A stretch of DNA of 64,000 nucleotides from Rhodamnia argentea (lineage: Eukaryota; Streptophyta; Magnoliopsida; Myrtales; Myrtaceae), in NCBI RefSeq assembly GCF_020921035.1, contig NC_063150.1:33031826-33095825 (forward strand), in the 5' to 3' direction. The position numbers and the translations under genes are program-made. Below, piece after piece: positions 1 to 10,920 of this stretch; positions within the stretch are counted from its first letter, which is position 1, and every line of letters starts with the position of its first letter. The notes under the pieces were generated by a model. That model was not told where the DNA came from. It did no database searches and saw nothing but the letters and a program-made list of their open reading frames with translations.

Positions 1-587
1 CGTTTCACCACAGCCAACCAAATTTGAGTCCGATCCAATGTCGTCGACCCGGTTTGCCGGTTCTTGGCACATCACCATTTCGCCTTTCAATTGGATTTCT
101 GCCTGTCCAATCAATCCAAAAACGCTCTACTAATACATTCCGCATCATATAGAGGTTCACGTCCATTGCAAGCTCAAGGTCAACCTTGCCAGCTTTCGGC
201 CAAGCTCAACTAGGTTCGAAATTTACATTTTATTATGTCGACGAGGGTCTTATATATGGAGTGTATTCTCAAGTCTTATATAGTAAGGGACGTGTATTTT
301 GTAACTCAGCAATTTGCCTCGTGGATAAGGTGGTTGAGAAAAGGCCAGCACGGTCACCTCTGTAAAAGCCGAAAATTCAGGACATATGGAGAGTGGAAAT
401 TCATTGATGGATAAAAATGGTGTAAGCCCTTTAATATCCGTCCTCTATTCATGGGCCGAAACTAGGGTTTTGATTCTGATTGGGCCAATTCAACTTAAAA
501 CCATGCATGCCCATAATGTAGCAATCAAGCGCAGCGGTAACTTTCTGTAGGTGAAGTCCATCTACAATGTCCTTAGCGGAGAAATTG
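1..587. other. Intergenic, no gene seen
   Basis: No convincing coding region on either strand. The stretch ends in the left target-site duplication (579-587) of the inverted-repeat element that follows. A 19-bp word at 502-520 recurs with one mismatch at 952-970, just beyond that element. Confidence 0.6.
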
Positions 588-941
588 GGGAAAAGTACAC
601 TAAAAGTGTCATAACTTTTGTACGGCGTTCACTTGAGTATCATAACTTTCAAAACGTTCACTTAAGTGCCATAACTTTCAAAAATCGTTCACTTGAGTGC
701 TACGTCGGAGCATAATCGTTCACTTGAATGCTACAGTAACTTTTCCGGTGCGCCATGTCGGCTTTCCGGCGTGCTACGGTGACTTTCCGACGTACCAAGT
801 CAGCTTTTCCGGCGCCCACGTCAACATGGCACTCAAGTGAACGATTTTTGAAAGTTATGGCACTTAAGTGAACGTTTTGAAAGTTATGGCACTCAAGTGA
901 ATGTCGTACAAAAATTATGGCACTTCTAGTATACTTTTCCC
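588..941. mobile_element. Mutator-like MITE, family B (copy 1), with perfect 9-bp TSD
   Basis: This is a 354-bp non-autonomous element. The left end begins gggaaaagtacactaaaag and the right end is its approximate reverse complement. The terminal inverted repeats are roughly 110 bp and consist of repeated words of the type 'gttcacttgagtgccataactttcaaaa'. The core contains short 'cttttccggcg' repeats. It is flanked by the identical 9-bp word gagaaattg at 579-587 and 942-950. A 9-bp duplication with long inverted repeats is typical of Mutator-like (MULE) elements. No transposase is encoded. A second copy lies at 10921-11360. Confidence 0.85.
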
Positions 942-980
942 GAGAAATTGTCATGCATGCCCATAACGTATCTTTTACAC

Positions 981-1596
981 GAGAAAATTTACCCAAAGAA
1001 ATAAGTTTTAAATCTCTTATAACTATGTCAATTCGGTCCTAAATGTTCTTACGTTTTGTCAATTTTGGCCGAAAACCGCCGACATGGATGCCGATTGTCA
1101 TACATGGCACAACTAGTGCTAACTTGAATAATTTTTTATAATATATATTAATATTTTGGATTTTCTTGTAATTTTCTTATTTTTCTTTACTTTTTCTTTT
1201 TTCCCCGGGTTAGGTCGGCGAGGGCATCGCAGCCTTTGCCTAGACCCGGAGAGGACCACGGCACCTGCGCCCGGCTAGATTTGGCAAGGGCGCTACAGCC
1301 CTCACTAGATCTGGACGAGGGGCCTCACGACCCTCGCTAGCCCTAAACATAGGGAAAAAAACAAATGTAAAGAAAAGAAAAAGGAAAAGGAAAAAAATGG
1401 TAAATAAGAATTCAAAATATTGTTAAAACTTATCCATGTTAATTCCGGTCGTGCCACGTATGACGGTCGGCATCCATGTCGGCGATTTCTAGCCAAAATT
1501 GGCCAAATGGACTGAATTGGAATAAATGCAAAAAATTTAAAACTGAATTGACACAATTGCAATATGATTTTTAGGATTTTTTTAGGTAATTTTTCC
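981..1596. mobile_element. Mutator-like element, family A (copy 1)
   Basis: The left arm starts gagaaaatttaccc and carries the family words 'caattcggtcctaaa' and 'gccgacatggatgccgattg'. An AT-rich strip follows, then a GC-rich core with repeated 'ggcgagggc'/'ccctcgctag' words. The right arm is the inverse, ending 'gacacaattgcaatatg' and 'ggtaatttttcc'. The same layout recurs at many places in the window. No clear target duplication is visible for this copy. Confidence 0.7.
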
Positions 1597-2066
1597 TTTT
1601 TCCATTTGTAAAATTTCATCATAGCTGTTAAACCGTAGCAACAATATTACGCAATACATAACAATATGTCAAGAGTAGCAACCTTTCTTCTTCAGATTAT
1701 CTTCTTTCACATAAAGTTAATAAGTTGATCTAGGATTAGACTTTTGACCCCAAAAAAAAAATTTGTAGGATTGGACTAAATCCAAGAGTTACCAAAGCAG
1801 GGTTTCAGATTTCATCACCAAGGCGCATCAAATGGCCACGGCAATGCCGTCCTTAGTGGGTGTCGCTGTCGACTCATCGTCGATTCCGATGCCTCGTTCG
1901 GACCACTCCTTGTCTTTCCTTGGCAACGCATCTATTAAAAAGGAGGGTGTTTTCCTAAGTGCTTCCTTCACACGATCACAGTCTCAGTTTCCTGATTAAT
2001 CTCCATATCCAAAACGAATTAAGCCTTCGCGCCCTTCGTTCCCCGAGGAATTCGTCTGGATCAACG
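1597..2066. other. Upstream region of the DUF3339 gene
   Basis: No other gene is visible. A TATA-like word (tattaaaa) near 1932 lies about 135 bases before the ATG at 2067 and could position transcription. An upstream in-frame ATG at 1959 would add 36 residues that do not belong to the family. Confidence 0.4.
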
Positions 2067-2276
2067 ATGGCCGATTGGGCTCCGGTTTTTGTCGGGGTGT
2101 TCCTGTTCGTGATCCTTTCGCCGGGCCTGCTGTTTCAGTTGCCGGGGAAGGGCCGGCCAATCGAGTTCAACAGCATGCAGACGAGCGGGGTCTCCATCCT
2201 CGTTCACACCATCATCTTCTTCGGCCTCATCACCGTCATCCTCATCGCTATCGGCCTCGAGATCAACTTCGGATGA
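2067..2276 (+). CDS. DUF3339 family small membrane protein
   Basis: This single-exon gene encodes 69 residues. The protein starts MADWAPVFVGVFLFVILSPG and contains the family signatures 'LLFQLPGKGR', 'EFNSMQTSG' and 'SILVHTIIFFGL'. DUF3339 proteins are short plant-specific proteins with two hydrophobic segments, seen here at about residues 5-25 and 45-65, separated by a polar loop. The length matches the family norm of about 68-70 residues. The inner ATG at 2067 was chosen over the in-frame ATG at 1959 because the family begins MADW and the extra 36 residues look like 5' leader. The molecular function of the family is not established; location in a membrane is inferred from hydrophobicity. 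The reverse-strand open frame over the same bases is a shadow. Confidence 0.9.
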   Translation: MADWAPVFVGVFLFVILSPGLLFQLPGKGRPIEFNSMQTSGVSILVHTIIFFGLITVILIAIGLEINFG

Positions 2277-2675
2277 CATGACACGGGATCACGATTTTTT
2301 TCCACCGGTCGAATCGGTACATTTGCTATGCTTTTTTGGCGTTAAATGTCCTTGCGACTAGCATTTGGACATTTTTCTTGCCAAATGCTTTTCGCATGGC
2401 TATTTGTGGAAGGGCAAAAATAGATTCATTTGTTGGTTGTGCGACAAAGAATATTTATAATTACTAAAGGTGCAAGTTATGAACATCAAGTGCTGGTGCT
2501 CGTGCAACATGAATTTTCCTGATGCTTATTTGTATTTTCATAATAGAAAAATTTGAAAGTAGACCATCACAATTATGTCTGATTCATATTCGCCTCCTCA
2601 CCCTTGCTCCCATCGAATCGTTTCTCTGTCGGAAATGTCAGGTAATGAAGCGGTCCAAGGAAATAACTCACTAAT
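2277..2675. other. 3' flank of the DUF3339 gene
   Basis: AT-rich sequence that presumably includes the 3' UTR. I see no second gene and no clear repeat until the truncated family-A arm that follows. Confidence 0.4.
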
Positions 2676-2745
2676 TAGGGAAAATTTATTAAGAAAATCT
2701 TAAACCTATTGCAATTATGTCAATTCATCTTAAATTTTTTTTACC
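2676..2745. mobile_element. Truncated family-A element arm
   Basis: Begins gggaaaatttattaag and continues with the family words 'cttaaacctattgcaatt' and 'gtcaattcatcttaaa'. It then breaks off into an oligo-T run, where a reverse-orientation retroposed sequence begins. Only the left arm of the element is present. Confidence 0.6.
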
Positions 2746-3100
2746 ATTTTTTTTTTGGTCGAAAGAAAGATTACATTCATTAATCAAGATAATATTCGAG
2801 AGGTACATAGAATATTTTCAATCTCTCATGTAACTGCAGAAAAAATCAAATACTAGAAAGCAAATAACAAAGCATATTCTGCAACTAGAAGCACACTCTC
2901 ATCCTCTAAGAATAGATTTGGCATTACAAAATTTCAACAGCCGATCATCAGATTCAATGATAAGCACACCGAGAAATCCCACACCAATTGCAACGGCTTG
3001 CAATGCGTGTTTAGATTCGACAATCCCATCACCATCGCCAGCAGTAACACCAACATCACAAATCAAATACCTATAACAAACTCCCAAATCTATATTTAGA
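2746..3100 (-). mobile_element. LINE 3'-end fragment with RNase H-like remnant
   Basis: Read on the minus strand, this ends in a poly(A) tail (poly-T on + at about 2746-2757) preceded by a 3' end of the type 'atgtaatctttctttcgacc'. Upstream of that, a minus-strand open stretch (about 2899-3087) contains 'ALQAVAIGVGFLGVLIIESDD'-like residues. These resemble the alpha-A/beta-4 core of the RNase H domain found at the end of many plant LINE polyproteins. A comparable poly(A)-tailed 3' end occurs at 53926-54340. It is truncated at its 5' side and non-functional. The assignment rests on motif resemblance only. Confidence 0.45.
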
Positions 3101-3431
3101 TCTAGTTTGGGAAAGTAAAATTCATGTATCTAGACCTAAATCTAAACCGGGAGAGATGAGCGGCATAATCTCGAAGAGTTTATGGAGTCACGTCACAAAC
3201 ATCCTCATCGGTGGTTGTCGATCGGATGTATGGCCTAACCGGTCTCCGCATTTACCGAAGATCAACCGTAGAAAATTATTCACACTTACAAACTCTCAAA
3301 ACATAGTGGGAGAGAAAATCAAAGAAAAAATTTTTTGAACCCAAGATCACCCGTAGAAAGATGGAAAGGGTAGGGGAGAGGGAGAGGGAGAGAGGGGCCC
3401 TTAGAATTTGCAGCGGCAACAAAAACCCTAA
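3101..3431. other. Intergenic, low-complexity GA-rich patch
   Basis: No gene recognised. A purine-rich gagagg run lies at about 3370-3400. The region ends at the TAA target-site word (3429-3431) of the Harbinger-like element. Confidence 0.4.
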
Positions 3432-4539
3432 GGTTGCATTTGGTCTTTTGGATTTTTAACTAGGATAGGATTTAATAGGATAGGATATGAAATCCAGACA
3501 TTTTTCCATATCCTATCCACTGTTTGATGAATCACAGTAATAAAGCCGGATATATTTATATCCTATCGTGGTCATTATTTGGTATTGACACATATCGATA
3601 TAATTTAACTTAAAAATGCACAAACGGATACTATAAGAATCTCTCATAATATTCTAGTAAGAGAGAAAATATGATCATTCACATTTGCAACTACAAAAGT
3701 TTTGTTCTCTCGCTACTTTCGTTAAACTTCAACATGAACCACAAAGCTGCGAAGAAGAATAAGTTTTGATTTTCTTTCTGCTTTCATGGACTTTTGACAT
3801 GAACCAAAAATCTACGAAAGATAAGAAGTTTCAACTCTCTCGCTATTTTCATAGAGTTCTGACGTGAATTAAAAAATACAAAGGAGTGGTGAAACTTTAA
3901 CACAAATCAAAGATACATAGAAGAAGTAGATGGAGATTTCTAATTTTTTCTTAGAAATTTTATTGCCCCACATTCTTCGAGAATTATTTTCATTTTCAAG
4001 TTTGAATTTTGTTTATTTGAAGTATGGGTTATTCTACTTCATTTTTGTACTTATTTTTTTATTTTTATATCTCATTTTTTTCATTATTTTTATTTCGTTC
4101 CATCATTTATTAATAAATTTTATTAAATAATAAACTATACTACCATACCTAAAATATGTTATGATGTGATGTGGACATGAAGCGTGTGTATGCACAAAAC
4201 ATATATTATAAAGCAGGGAAAAACTAAAATTTATAAACACACATATGAATAATTAAAAAATATTTTTTTTTATTTTTTAATTTATAATTCAAATATAATT
4301 CACATTTAATAATAATTTTAATTTTATTATTTAAGAAGTTTGTTATTCGAGATAAAATAGCTTATATACCATGAACATAAGAAATCTTATCTACCTTTAT
4401 CCTACCTTCCTCATGGAATAATTTTATCTTGGCTATATCCCTCTTACATCACACTTTGTCCTATCTTAGGCAGGAGCCAAATACAAGATAAGACAAATTT
4501 TATCCTATTCTATTTTTATCCCGACTGTCAAACGCAGCC
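3432..4539. mobile_element. PIF/Harbinger-like non-autonomous element with TAA TSD
   Basis: A 1108-bp AT-rich element. The left terminus ggttgcatttggtc and the right terminus, read inverted as ggctgcgtttgac, form imperfect terminal inverted repeats. Subterminal 'ggataggat'-type words occur in inverted orientation at both ends. TAA lies immediately outside each end (3429-3431 and 4540-4542), matching the 3-bp TWA duplication known for PIF/Harbinger elements. No transposase is visible; the interior is AT-rich and only contains chance frames such as the Phe-rich one near 3930-4130. A related left end occurs at 53745. Confidence 0.7.
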
Positions 4540-4613
4540 TAACAGTTGGGGGAGGGGGAAAGGGAGAGGGACAGAGAAAAGAAAGGGATTGACTTAACCC
4601 TTGTTTACCAATT

Positions 4614-5015
4614 GCCTGAATTGGAACAAATGTAAAAGTCGAAAATCGCAAACATGGACAACATTCATCCTACTTGACGCGATCGGTGTTAATGTGCACA
4701 AATTTTTTATAATATTTTAATTTTTTTTTTAATTTTAATTTTTTTATTTTTTTTATTTTTTTTCTTACTAGGTCCAATGAGGGCCATCAAGCCCTCGCTG
4801 GCCACTTTAAAAGAAATAAAAAATAAAAAACTATTTAAAATTCAAAAAAATTAAAATGCAATTAAAAGTTGTCAACGTCCGTGACGGTCGTGTCGTGTAT
4901 GACAGTTGGTATCTAGTAATCAAGCGATTTATAACTCAACCGACAAAAAATAATAATTTATGGCTGAATTAGCACAAACAACAATAAGTTTAGAACTTTC
5001 TTGGTAATTTTCCCC
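4614..5015. mobile_element. Family-A element (left terminus eroded)
   Basis: Contains the family words 'gaattggaacaaatgtaaaa', an AT-rich strip with 'tttttataatatttta', a short 'ccaatgagggcc...gccctcgctggcc' core and the inverted right arm ending 'cttggtaattttcccc'. In the right arm the usual 'cacgtcagcgatttcc' is replaced by a segment containing ctagtaatcaagcga, which also occurs just outside the right end (about 5023). Confidence 0.6.
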
Positions 5016-6056
5016 AATAGCTAGTAATCAAGCGACTCCATGGAAGGCTTGAGAGTGTTATGGATTTTCTTATTTGAATTTCAAAATGTTAACGTTCCGC
5101 ATAATATGATTAACTAGGGTAGAAGCCAAGGTTTCTCATGGTTACCACCCTATGAGATGAAAAATTATAGCCGAAAGATTAATTTGCGTGACTATAAAAC
5201 AAGGGACAACCGGACGATACATTCGGACAACAAAAACCAAGGATGTCTTTTCGACGAAATTATCGCTCATCTCGAACAAGAATTTTTCCGCTTTTACAGC
5301 GGCACGAAATCTCCTTCCATCTAAATCAACCATCTCTTTCAAAGTGCTATACATTTTCCTTCTTTTTATTTAGAAAACTACTGTTTTCGATGTAGCGAAA
5401 CATATATAAAGAATCTCTCCCTAGAGAAAAGACCGGCACCACACGTAGTTGATAGGGTCAAGTTCGAATCGCTGTCACCATTAACCACGGGTAGGTACGT
5501 GATGGAAGATCGTTACATTCGGCACTGTCCTCTAAAAAATACCTTGCGTTGGTCTCGGATCTATTGAAAAGAGCTCGAGAAATTATAATCCTTCAACCAT
5601 AATTGGTGACAATAGCCCAGAGATCTATGGCTAAATCTATTTATAAAAAATAAAAATAAAAAAGACAGGGTGGGAAATGGATCGGGCCAGACCGGCCCAT
5701 TACGAAAATGGCATCGTGCGAGGCTCGGACCGGCCTGGCCCGGTTGACATCTCAAGCTGCGACGCCAACGTCGAGTGCGGTATGTTACCCAAAACCACGA
5801 GGTCGCGAGTCCTTTTCCTATTGTTGTGTTTTACGCGGATGCAAAAGAGATAAGACATGCAAGTCCGGGAAACTGCGACTCGTGCGCATGCAATGATGCA
5901 AAAGCGGGGGACCGAAATGAATGGCGACCTTTCCAGTTCCACGTTCACCTTTGCTGTCAGAGCGAGAAGCCGGTCTTCAATTTGGCTTTGCCATTCCCCA
6001 CCCACGAGAGATAGCGACGAGATACTCGTCCTGGTCTTCGTAGCCGCCCTCCAAAG
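5016..6056. other. Intergenic, no gene seen
   Basis: Overlapping short open frames at 5142-5373 and 5700-6132 on both strands show no family resemblance and no codon pattern that I trust. I see nothing definable here. Confidence 0.4.
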
Positions 6057-6693
6057 GAGGAAATATCATAAAGTAGTCCTAAATTTATTACAATTATTCA
6101 ATTCAGTATTATACCTGTTAAGATCAATTTAGTCCATTCGGCCAATTTTTTTGCCGAAAATGATTTTCAACCGTGATACGTGACACAACCGACGCTGAAG
6201 TGAATAATTATTATTATTTATTTATTTATTTTTTCCCTTCTTCTATTTTTCCATTGTGGCTGGCGCCGGCCCGGCAAGGCTCGACCCCGCAGTCGCTAGG
6301 CAAGGTCGTCCTTGCCGAGGCTTGAACTCGCCGTCATTGAGCGAGGTTGATCTTGCCAAAGGCTCTGCCGGCAAGGATCGCCCTCACCGGATCCGATAAG
6401 GTCGTGCCTCGCCGAGCCCCCGGCAAGGGTTGTTGGCGACCTCCTCGGCCACAATAAAAAAATAAAAAATGAAAAATATATAATAATAAATTCATGAAAT
6501 TGAAAAAAAAAATTATAAGAATTTTCCACGTCAGGGCCGGTGGTGCCACGTATGCAATTTACAATAAAAATTGGTCGGGTGGATTAAATTGACAAATTAT
6601 CGAAAGATTTAGAACAAAATTGACCAAATTGAAAAGTTTATAACCGAATTCATGCAATTTTCAATAAATTTAGGATATTTTCGATAATTTCCC
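6057..6693. mobile_element. Family-A element (copy with GC-rich core)
   Basis: The left arm begins ggaggaaatatcataaag. It is followed by 'cctaaatttattacaatt' and 'gatacgtgacacaaccg', an AT strip, a core rich in 'ccttgccgaggc'/'ctcgccgag' words, and an inverted right arm with 'gtggtgccacgtatg' and 'gataatttcccc'. The open frames inside are shadows of the core. Confidence 0.65.
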
Positions 6694-7726
6694 CCACCTA
6701 ATCTGCACAGCTTTCCGCCTAGAATTTGGTCTTTAGGGTCCATGTGATTTTGGATAAATCACAATCACATACATGACTGGGCCTCTTTGTGAAGGAAGAA
6801 ATGAAGGGGGCAAGGATGGTGTAGATTCGAGCTGGGTTTGAATCTCCCTTCAATCGGGTCGGTCCATCCGAACCAATTTTCCTCAATTCACACCTCGTGG
6901 GGGGTGGTCCACGATTAACTGCGATTCGCACACGACGTGTAAATTATCCGACAGTTCTGAAGCAGTGGGGACGCCGCTATCCCGTCTGACATTTAGCGAC
7001 AGCAGCAAAATATATCAATCATGCTCGTCTTTAGCACTTTTCTCGCACCGTCGAAGTAAGATTTGCGACGTGACTAAAGAAATGGACAAACTTTCTGACT
7101 GCGGGAGAAGAAAATAGCAGGAGAAGTGGGAGTAGATGACCAACGCAATCAAGGTTTCATAAAATCTCGTAAAAGCGCAACTCGTGTGGAAACATGCTAA
7201 ATCCACGTCAAAGCACATCATTCGATTCGGGAACCCGTGGATTGCCGATTTTCATCTCGCTTATTACTTTATGTCCAGTCAAGAGAAATGAGCGCAAAAG
7301 CTTATATGTAACCCTTTCTCCCTTGTTATTCGCATTCCCTTATCGAATCGAAAACTATTGAAGAAAATTTCTCTACAAATAATAGAAAGGTAATCACATC
7401 AACCTCAATCAAACCCGAGGATTGATTCTCCGGACGGACGGACGGACGAACTTCCCTATAGATGCCCATTATTTTCACGATCATTCCGGACTAGAATTGC
7501 ATGAGTAGATTGCGATTTACTAATCACATGGATAGATACATAAAACACCAAATATGTAATGTGCCAACAAAGTTCAATGGAAATTCCAACTATCACAACC
7601 TTGATTTTTTTCCCCCTTGAAGAAACCCTTGAACTCAACCGTTCACTTAAGCAATTCACAAAGCTACCGACCTAAATTTTCGTTTCCTCTTCGTAATTTC
7701 CTCCCTTTTCCTTTTGCATGGAAACG
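6694..7726. other. 3' flank of the WRKY gene
   Basis: Downstream region of the minus-strand WRKY gene. The 3' UTR should lie just below 7727. No other gene is recognised. A short 'gacggacg' repeat sits at about 7433-7448. Confidence 0.4.
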
Positions 7727-9821
7727 CTAAAAGGGATTGTAAATATGCATTTGGCTCAAGATATGTTCGAAATTATCGGTGGGCTTGTCTAGCGAGTGGG
7801 TGTGCATGCCTTCGTAGGTTGTCACCACCACACCTTCATCTTTGGTCAGCCTCTGGACTTGCTTCTTCACGTTGCACCCTTGGAAGGTGCACTTGTAGTA
7901 GCTCCTGCGAGAACATGAGAATCCAAGCTGAGTGATGGAAAGAGCATCTTTCAGAAGTTGCTGAAGTTAAGATGAATCAAACCAGTGATGATGTCCTCTT
8001 TAGAATGATGATATCTAAGGATGATAATAGATCTTGTTGACTTTCTCATTTGCTCTCCACAAGTGAAAAGCATACTTCACACGAGTAATGCTTTGAGACC
8101 GTGTGATTTTTTGAAAGGCCCGACTATTCTGAAAGCTTAAACTAATAGATGAAGTGTGGTTTGATATTTAAATGCTCCGGCACTCTCGCGACTGGGCTCG
8201 ACTATGGCATAAAACTAAAGAGTGCAAAATATGTAATTGGAAGGGTAAATAGAGACTTGTACAGATTTGAACTCTGGACCTCCCGCTTTAGTACCATCTT
8301 AGGAAATGCGATGACAAATAAATGTAACATTCTGTTTGTTATCAAATGAGGAGTGCACGAGCCTGTAGGCTTTACAAGATGAGTGCCTACGGTATTGAAA
8401 TATCAATTATAATCAATCAAGGGAAATATACATGATCTCTTACAATCTCCTAAATATATCACTAACATCCCCTAAAGCTCGGAGTGGTTTGAAAGAGGTC
8501 AAAATATATCTCTAACATCCCCTCAAACTTAAGGTGCTTTGAAAAAGGCCAACTTGGGAGATTGTGGGAGATTTTTGTACGTTTTACTTTATTATTTCTA
8601 ATTGATTGTAATTGATATTTGCTATTTTAGATAGTCACCCCGTAAAGCCTATGAGAAAGCTCATGCGCTCTTCATTTGATAATGAACTTAATATTACATT
8701 TTTCAGTCAATCACAATTCTTAATCGACAGCAGATATAATCGTGACTTGGGGGCCATCACAAGGTGTGATGGACGTCCTTCACTATAGCGATAATTATGG
8801 CTTGAAAAGTACCATATTATATAGAGCTGAAAAATTACCTTCTTTAGCCTAAACTTTTGGTATGGTTCTTTCACATTGGTATAGTATAGTGGTGACATGG
8901 TCCATAATTTTCATCCATGAATCACTAGGAGTGAAAAACACCTGTTCACTAATGTTTCTCGTGCAATTTCTTCAATAATCAACCATCAAAGTTTTAAACT
9001 CTAGCCTCTTCTTTTTTTTTTTTTTGTTGGGTTTTGTCATAACCCTAGCTATCTCATCCGAGAGCAAAGCAATTGAAGGTGGATACGTCTCCTGTTGATC
9101 ACCAACTTGACCCATCAAACTCGAACTATAAAAGGATTCAATTTCCTCCGACATATGATTAATTTTCCTATTAGAATACACATCGTTTAGGGAAAAAAAC
9201 CTACATATATCAGGCAGAATTCCACTCCAAGGAATAGCTGCATAGTGGACGATCTAGTGCAATCTTACTTTGCGGCTTGACACAGTGAGTTAATCGATAC
9301 ACAGCAGAGAAAGGTCAAACCCTCATAGAAGATCACCTAAAAATTTATGCAAAATTACCAACCAAAAGGGGGAAAAAAAAAACAGAAAAAAGGAGTTCTT
9401 AGTCCTCAGATTAAGTGACGTACCTGGGGAATTTGTTGTTCTTGACAGCCTTTTGGCCGTATTTCCTCCACCGATAACCATCATCGAGTATGTCCACTTG
9501 ACTTCTTGTCTGGAACGCATACCTCGGCTTCCTCGTCTTCTTCTTCTCCGATGGAGGCGGCGGCAGCGGCCCCTTCTTCTTGTCGCCTCCGGCTTTGTCT
9601 CCGTCGCCCCGGGACACGCCCGTGTGAAGGTTGATGAGCTCATCTTTAACCTCGGATGACGAACATGTCTCGTTACTGCGGTTCATCATTTCTGATCCAG
9701 CATGGTGAGATTCTTGAGCACTTTTGTAGATATACTGCGCAAAAGGAAAGATTGGCGGTGGTGGTGCTGCTGCTACTGATGAAGAAGAAGATGGAGGGAA
9801 CAAGATTTGATAGCCATCCAT
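7727..9821 (-). CDS. WRKY75: WRKY transcription factor, group IIc, WRKY75/WRKY45 type
   Basis: Two exons: 9424-9821 and 7727-7904, joined through a phase-2 intron (GT at 9423-9422, AG at 7906-7905). They give 191 residues. The protein starts MDGYQILFP, has a Ser-rich then Lys-rich N-terminal half, and one WRKY domain with WRKYGQK at about residues 118-124. A C-X4-C-X23-H-X1-H zinc finger follows (Cys138, Cys143, His167, His169), and the end '[15 protein letters not shown]' is typical of WRKY75/45. The intron splits the Arg codon of 'FPR', the conserved WRKY-domain intron site, which confirms the join. The start was set at 9821, although the frame is open further upstream to 10088, because the extra residues overlap the putative TATA box. 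The family binds W-boxes (TTGAC); WRKY75 homologues act in phosphate starvation, senescence and defence. Ortholog-level naming is inferred. Confidence 0.92.
8319..8702. repeat. Inverted-repeat (foldback) element in the WRKY intron
   Basis: The left arm (about 8319-8425) carries 'ttatcaaatgaggagtgca' and 'gtaggctttac'. The right arm (about 8600-8702) carries the same words inverted: 'gtaaagcctatgag' and 'tgcgctcttcatttgataa'. The spacer has two near copies of 'ctaacatcccct'. No target-site duplication could be read. It lies entirely within the WRKY intron and should be removed by splicing. Confidence 0.6.
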
Positions 9822-10017
9822 GGATCGCTGAGCAGTTTTGTTCTGTGATGATCTGTTTAGGGTTAAACGGACATATGAGACGACGATGAAGAAGAAATAT
9901 GGGACGAGGAGGAGGAGGAGGATATGGCCTGAAAGTTTCTTGTGGGGTGATATATAAAAGGGAAAATGAGAGACGAAGTGAAAGGTGGGCAAAAGATGGA
10001 GAAATGATATTGACGGG

Positions 10018-10026
10018 CATATATAG
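10018..10026 (-). promoter_or_regulatory. Putative TATA box of the WRKY gene
   Basis: The minus-strand word CTATATATG lies about 195 bases upstream of the chosen ATG (9821), implying a 5' UTR of roughly 160 bases. TGAC cores (potential W-box-like sites) occur nearby at about 10011 and 10037. Confidence 0.5.
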
Positions 10027-10920
10027 AGCATCCCAGCTGACGTAAAAGGCACGAAAATTCTTCGTGGGTAACTTTCCTCCAGTTCCACAAGCTACCATCT
10101 TTCAGCATTTTCGGAAAAATTACGCGGATCTTAATCATTAACCGTAGACATTCTACCGTGGGACCCACGTGATCAACGGCGGAGATGGACCGGAAAAACA
10201 CGATCTATATATTGTACCTTTTTTCTTGGACGGACAACCTGTATTGTTAAGGCTATTCATGAAAACGAGTGTAATCTACTTTCTATGTCATGTATTTATC
10301 GGTAATCATGGAAATCCTACGGAGGCTGCTCATGTGATCAACGTTGAGTCCGGCTGTGGGACCCACATGAACAATGGTGAAGATGGACAGGATGAACTTG
10401 GTCTATCTATTACGTCTTTTCTTCCGACGGCCCGCATGCATTGTTAAGGCTATGCTCATTAAAATACGAGTGCTTCCACTCGTATGTCGAGTATTTGAAA
10501 GTGTGCTCACGGCAATCCTGAAAGGGCTGCTCAAGCGACGAGCGTGTTCGTCTTAATCACTCCAGCTTGGGTTAGAATCGCTGCGCTCGCGCGGTCCCTT
10601 GAGATTACTTCCGAAAGGAGCTCGAGACTTTATGTTCGAGGGTTGCTTGATGCGCGCAGACGGGAGACTGCTACATGTCGGGGGGGATCAATTGAGCGGT
10701 AGAGACAGAGGGAGAGAGACATTAGGAAGAGGAAAAATCATGGCTGCATTGGCGGATTGATCGGTAAAAGTAAAGGGTGTGGAAAATTAGTGGCGGCTTC
10801 CATCATTAAGACTAGGACGTTCAATCCCATGTGCATCCACAAAAGTCCAACCCCAAGAAGGAATATTTTGAAAAGTCTCCTTTCCCATCTACGTTCATCT
10901 CGTGAACATTGGATACATTA
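10027..10920. other. WRKY promoter side and intergenic DNA
   Basis: No gene seen. Two similar stretches (about 10145-10240 and 10330-10440) both carry 'gtgatcaacg..gag', 'gtgggacccac', 'ggtgaagatgga' or similar, and 'ttgttaaggctat'. This looks like an old local duplication of about 185 bp. Confidence 0.4.

Noticed and set aside
4911-5037. Repeated ctagtaatcaagcga at about 4912 and 5023 as a target-site duplication
   Set aside because: One copy lies inside the element's right arm and the other outside, so it does not bracket an insertion. A small conversion or chance duplication is more likely.
5460-5500. tRNA-like 'agttcgaatcgctgtcacc' word
   Set aside because: It resembles a T-arm, but no acceptor stem or anticodon arm can be folded from the flanks.
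9323-10201. Several overlapping frames on both strands around WRKY exon 1, including a 225-codon frame beginning at 10088
   Set aside because: The extra N-terminal residues cover the presumed TATA box and leader. WRKY75-type proteins begin near MDGY/MEGY, so the start was set at 9821.
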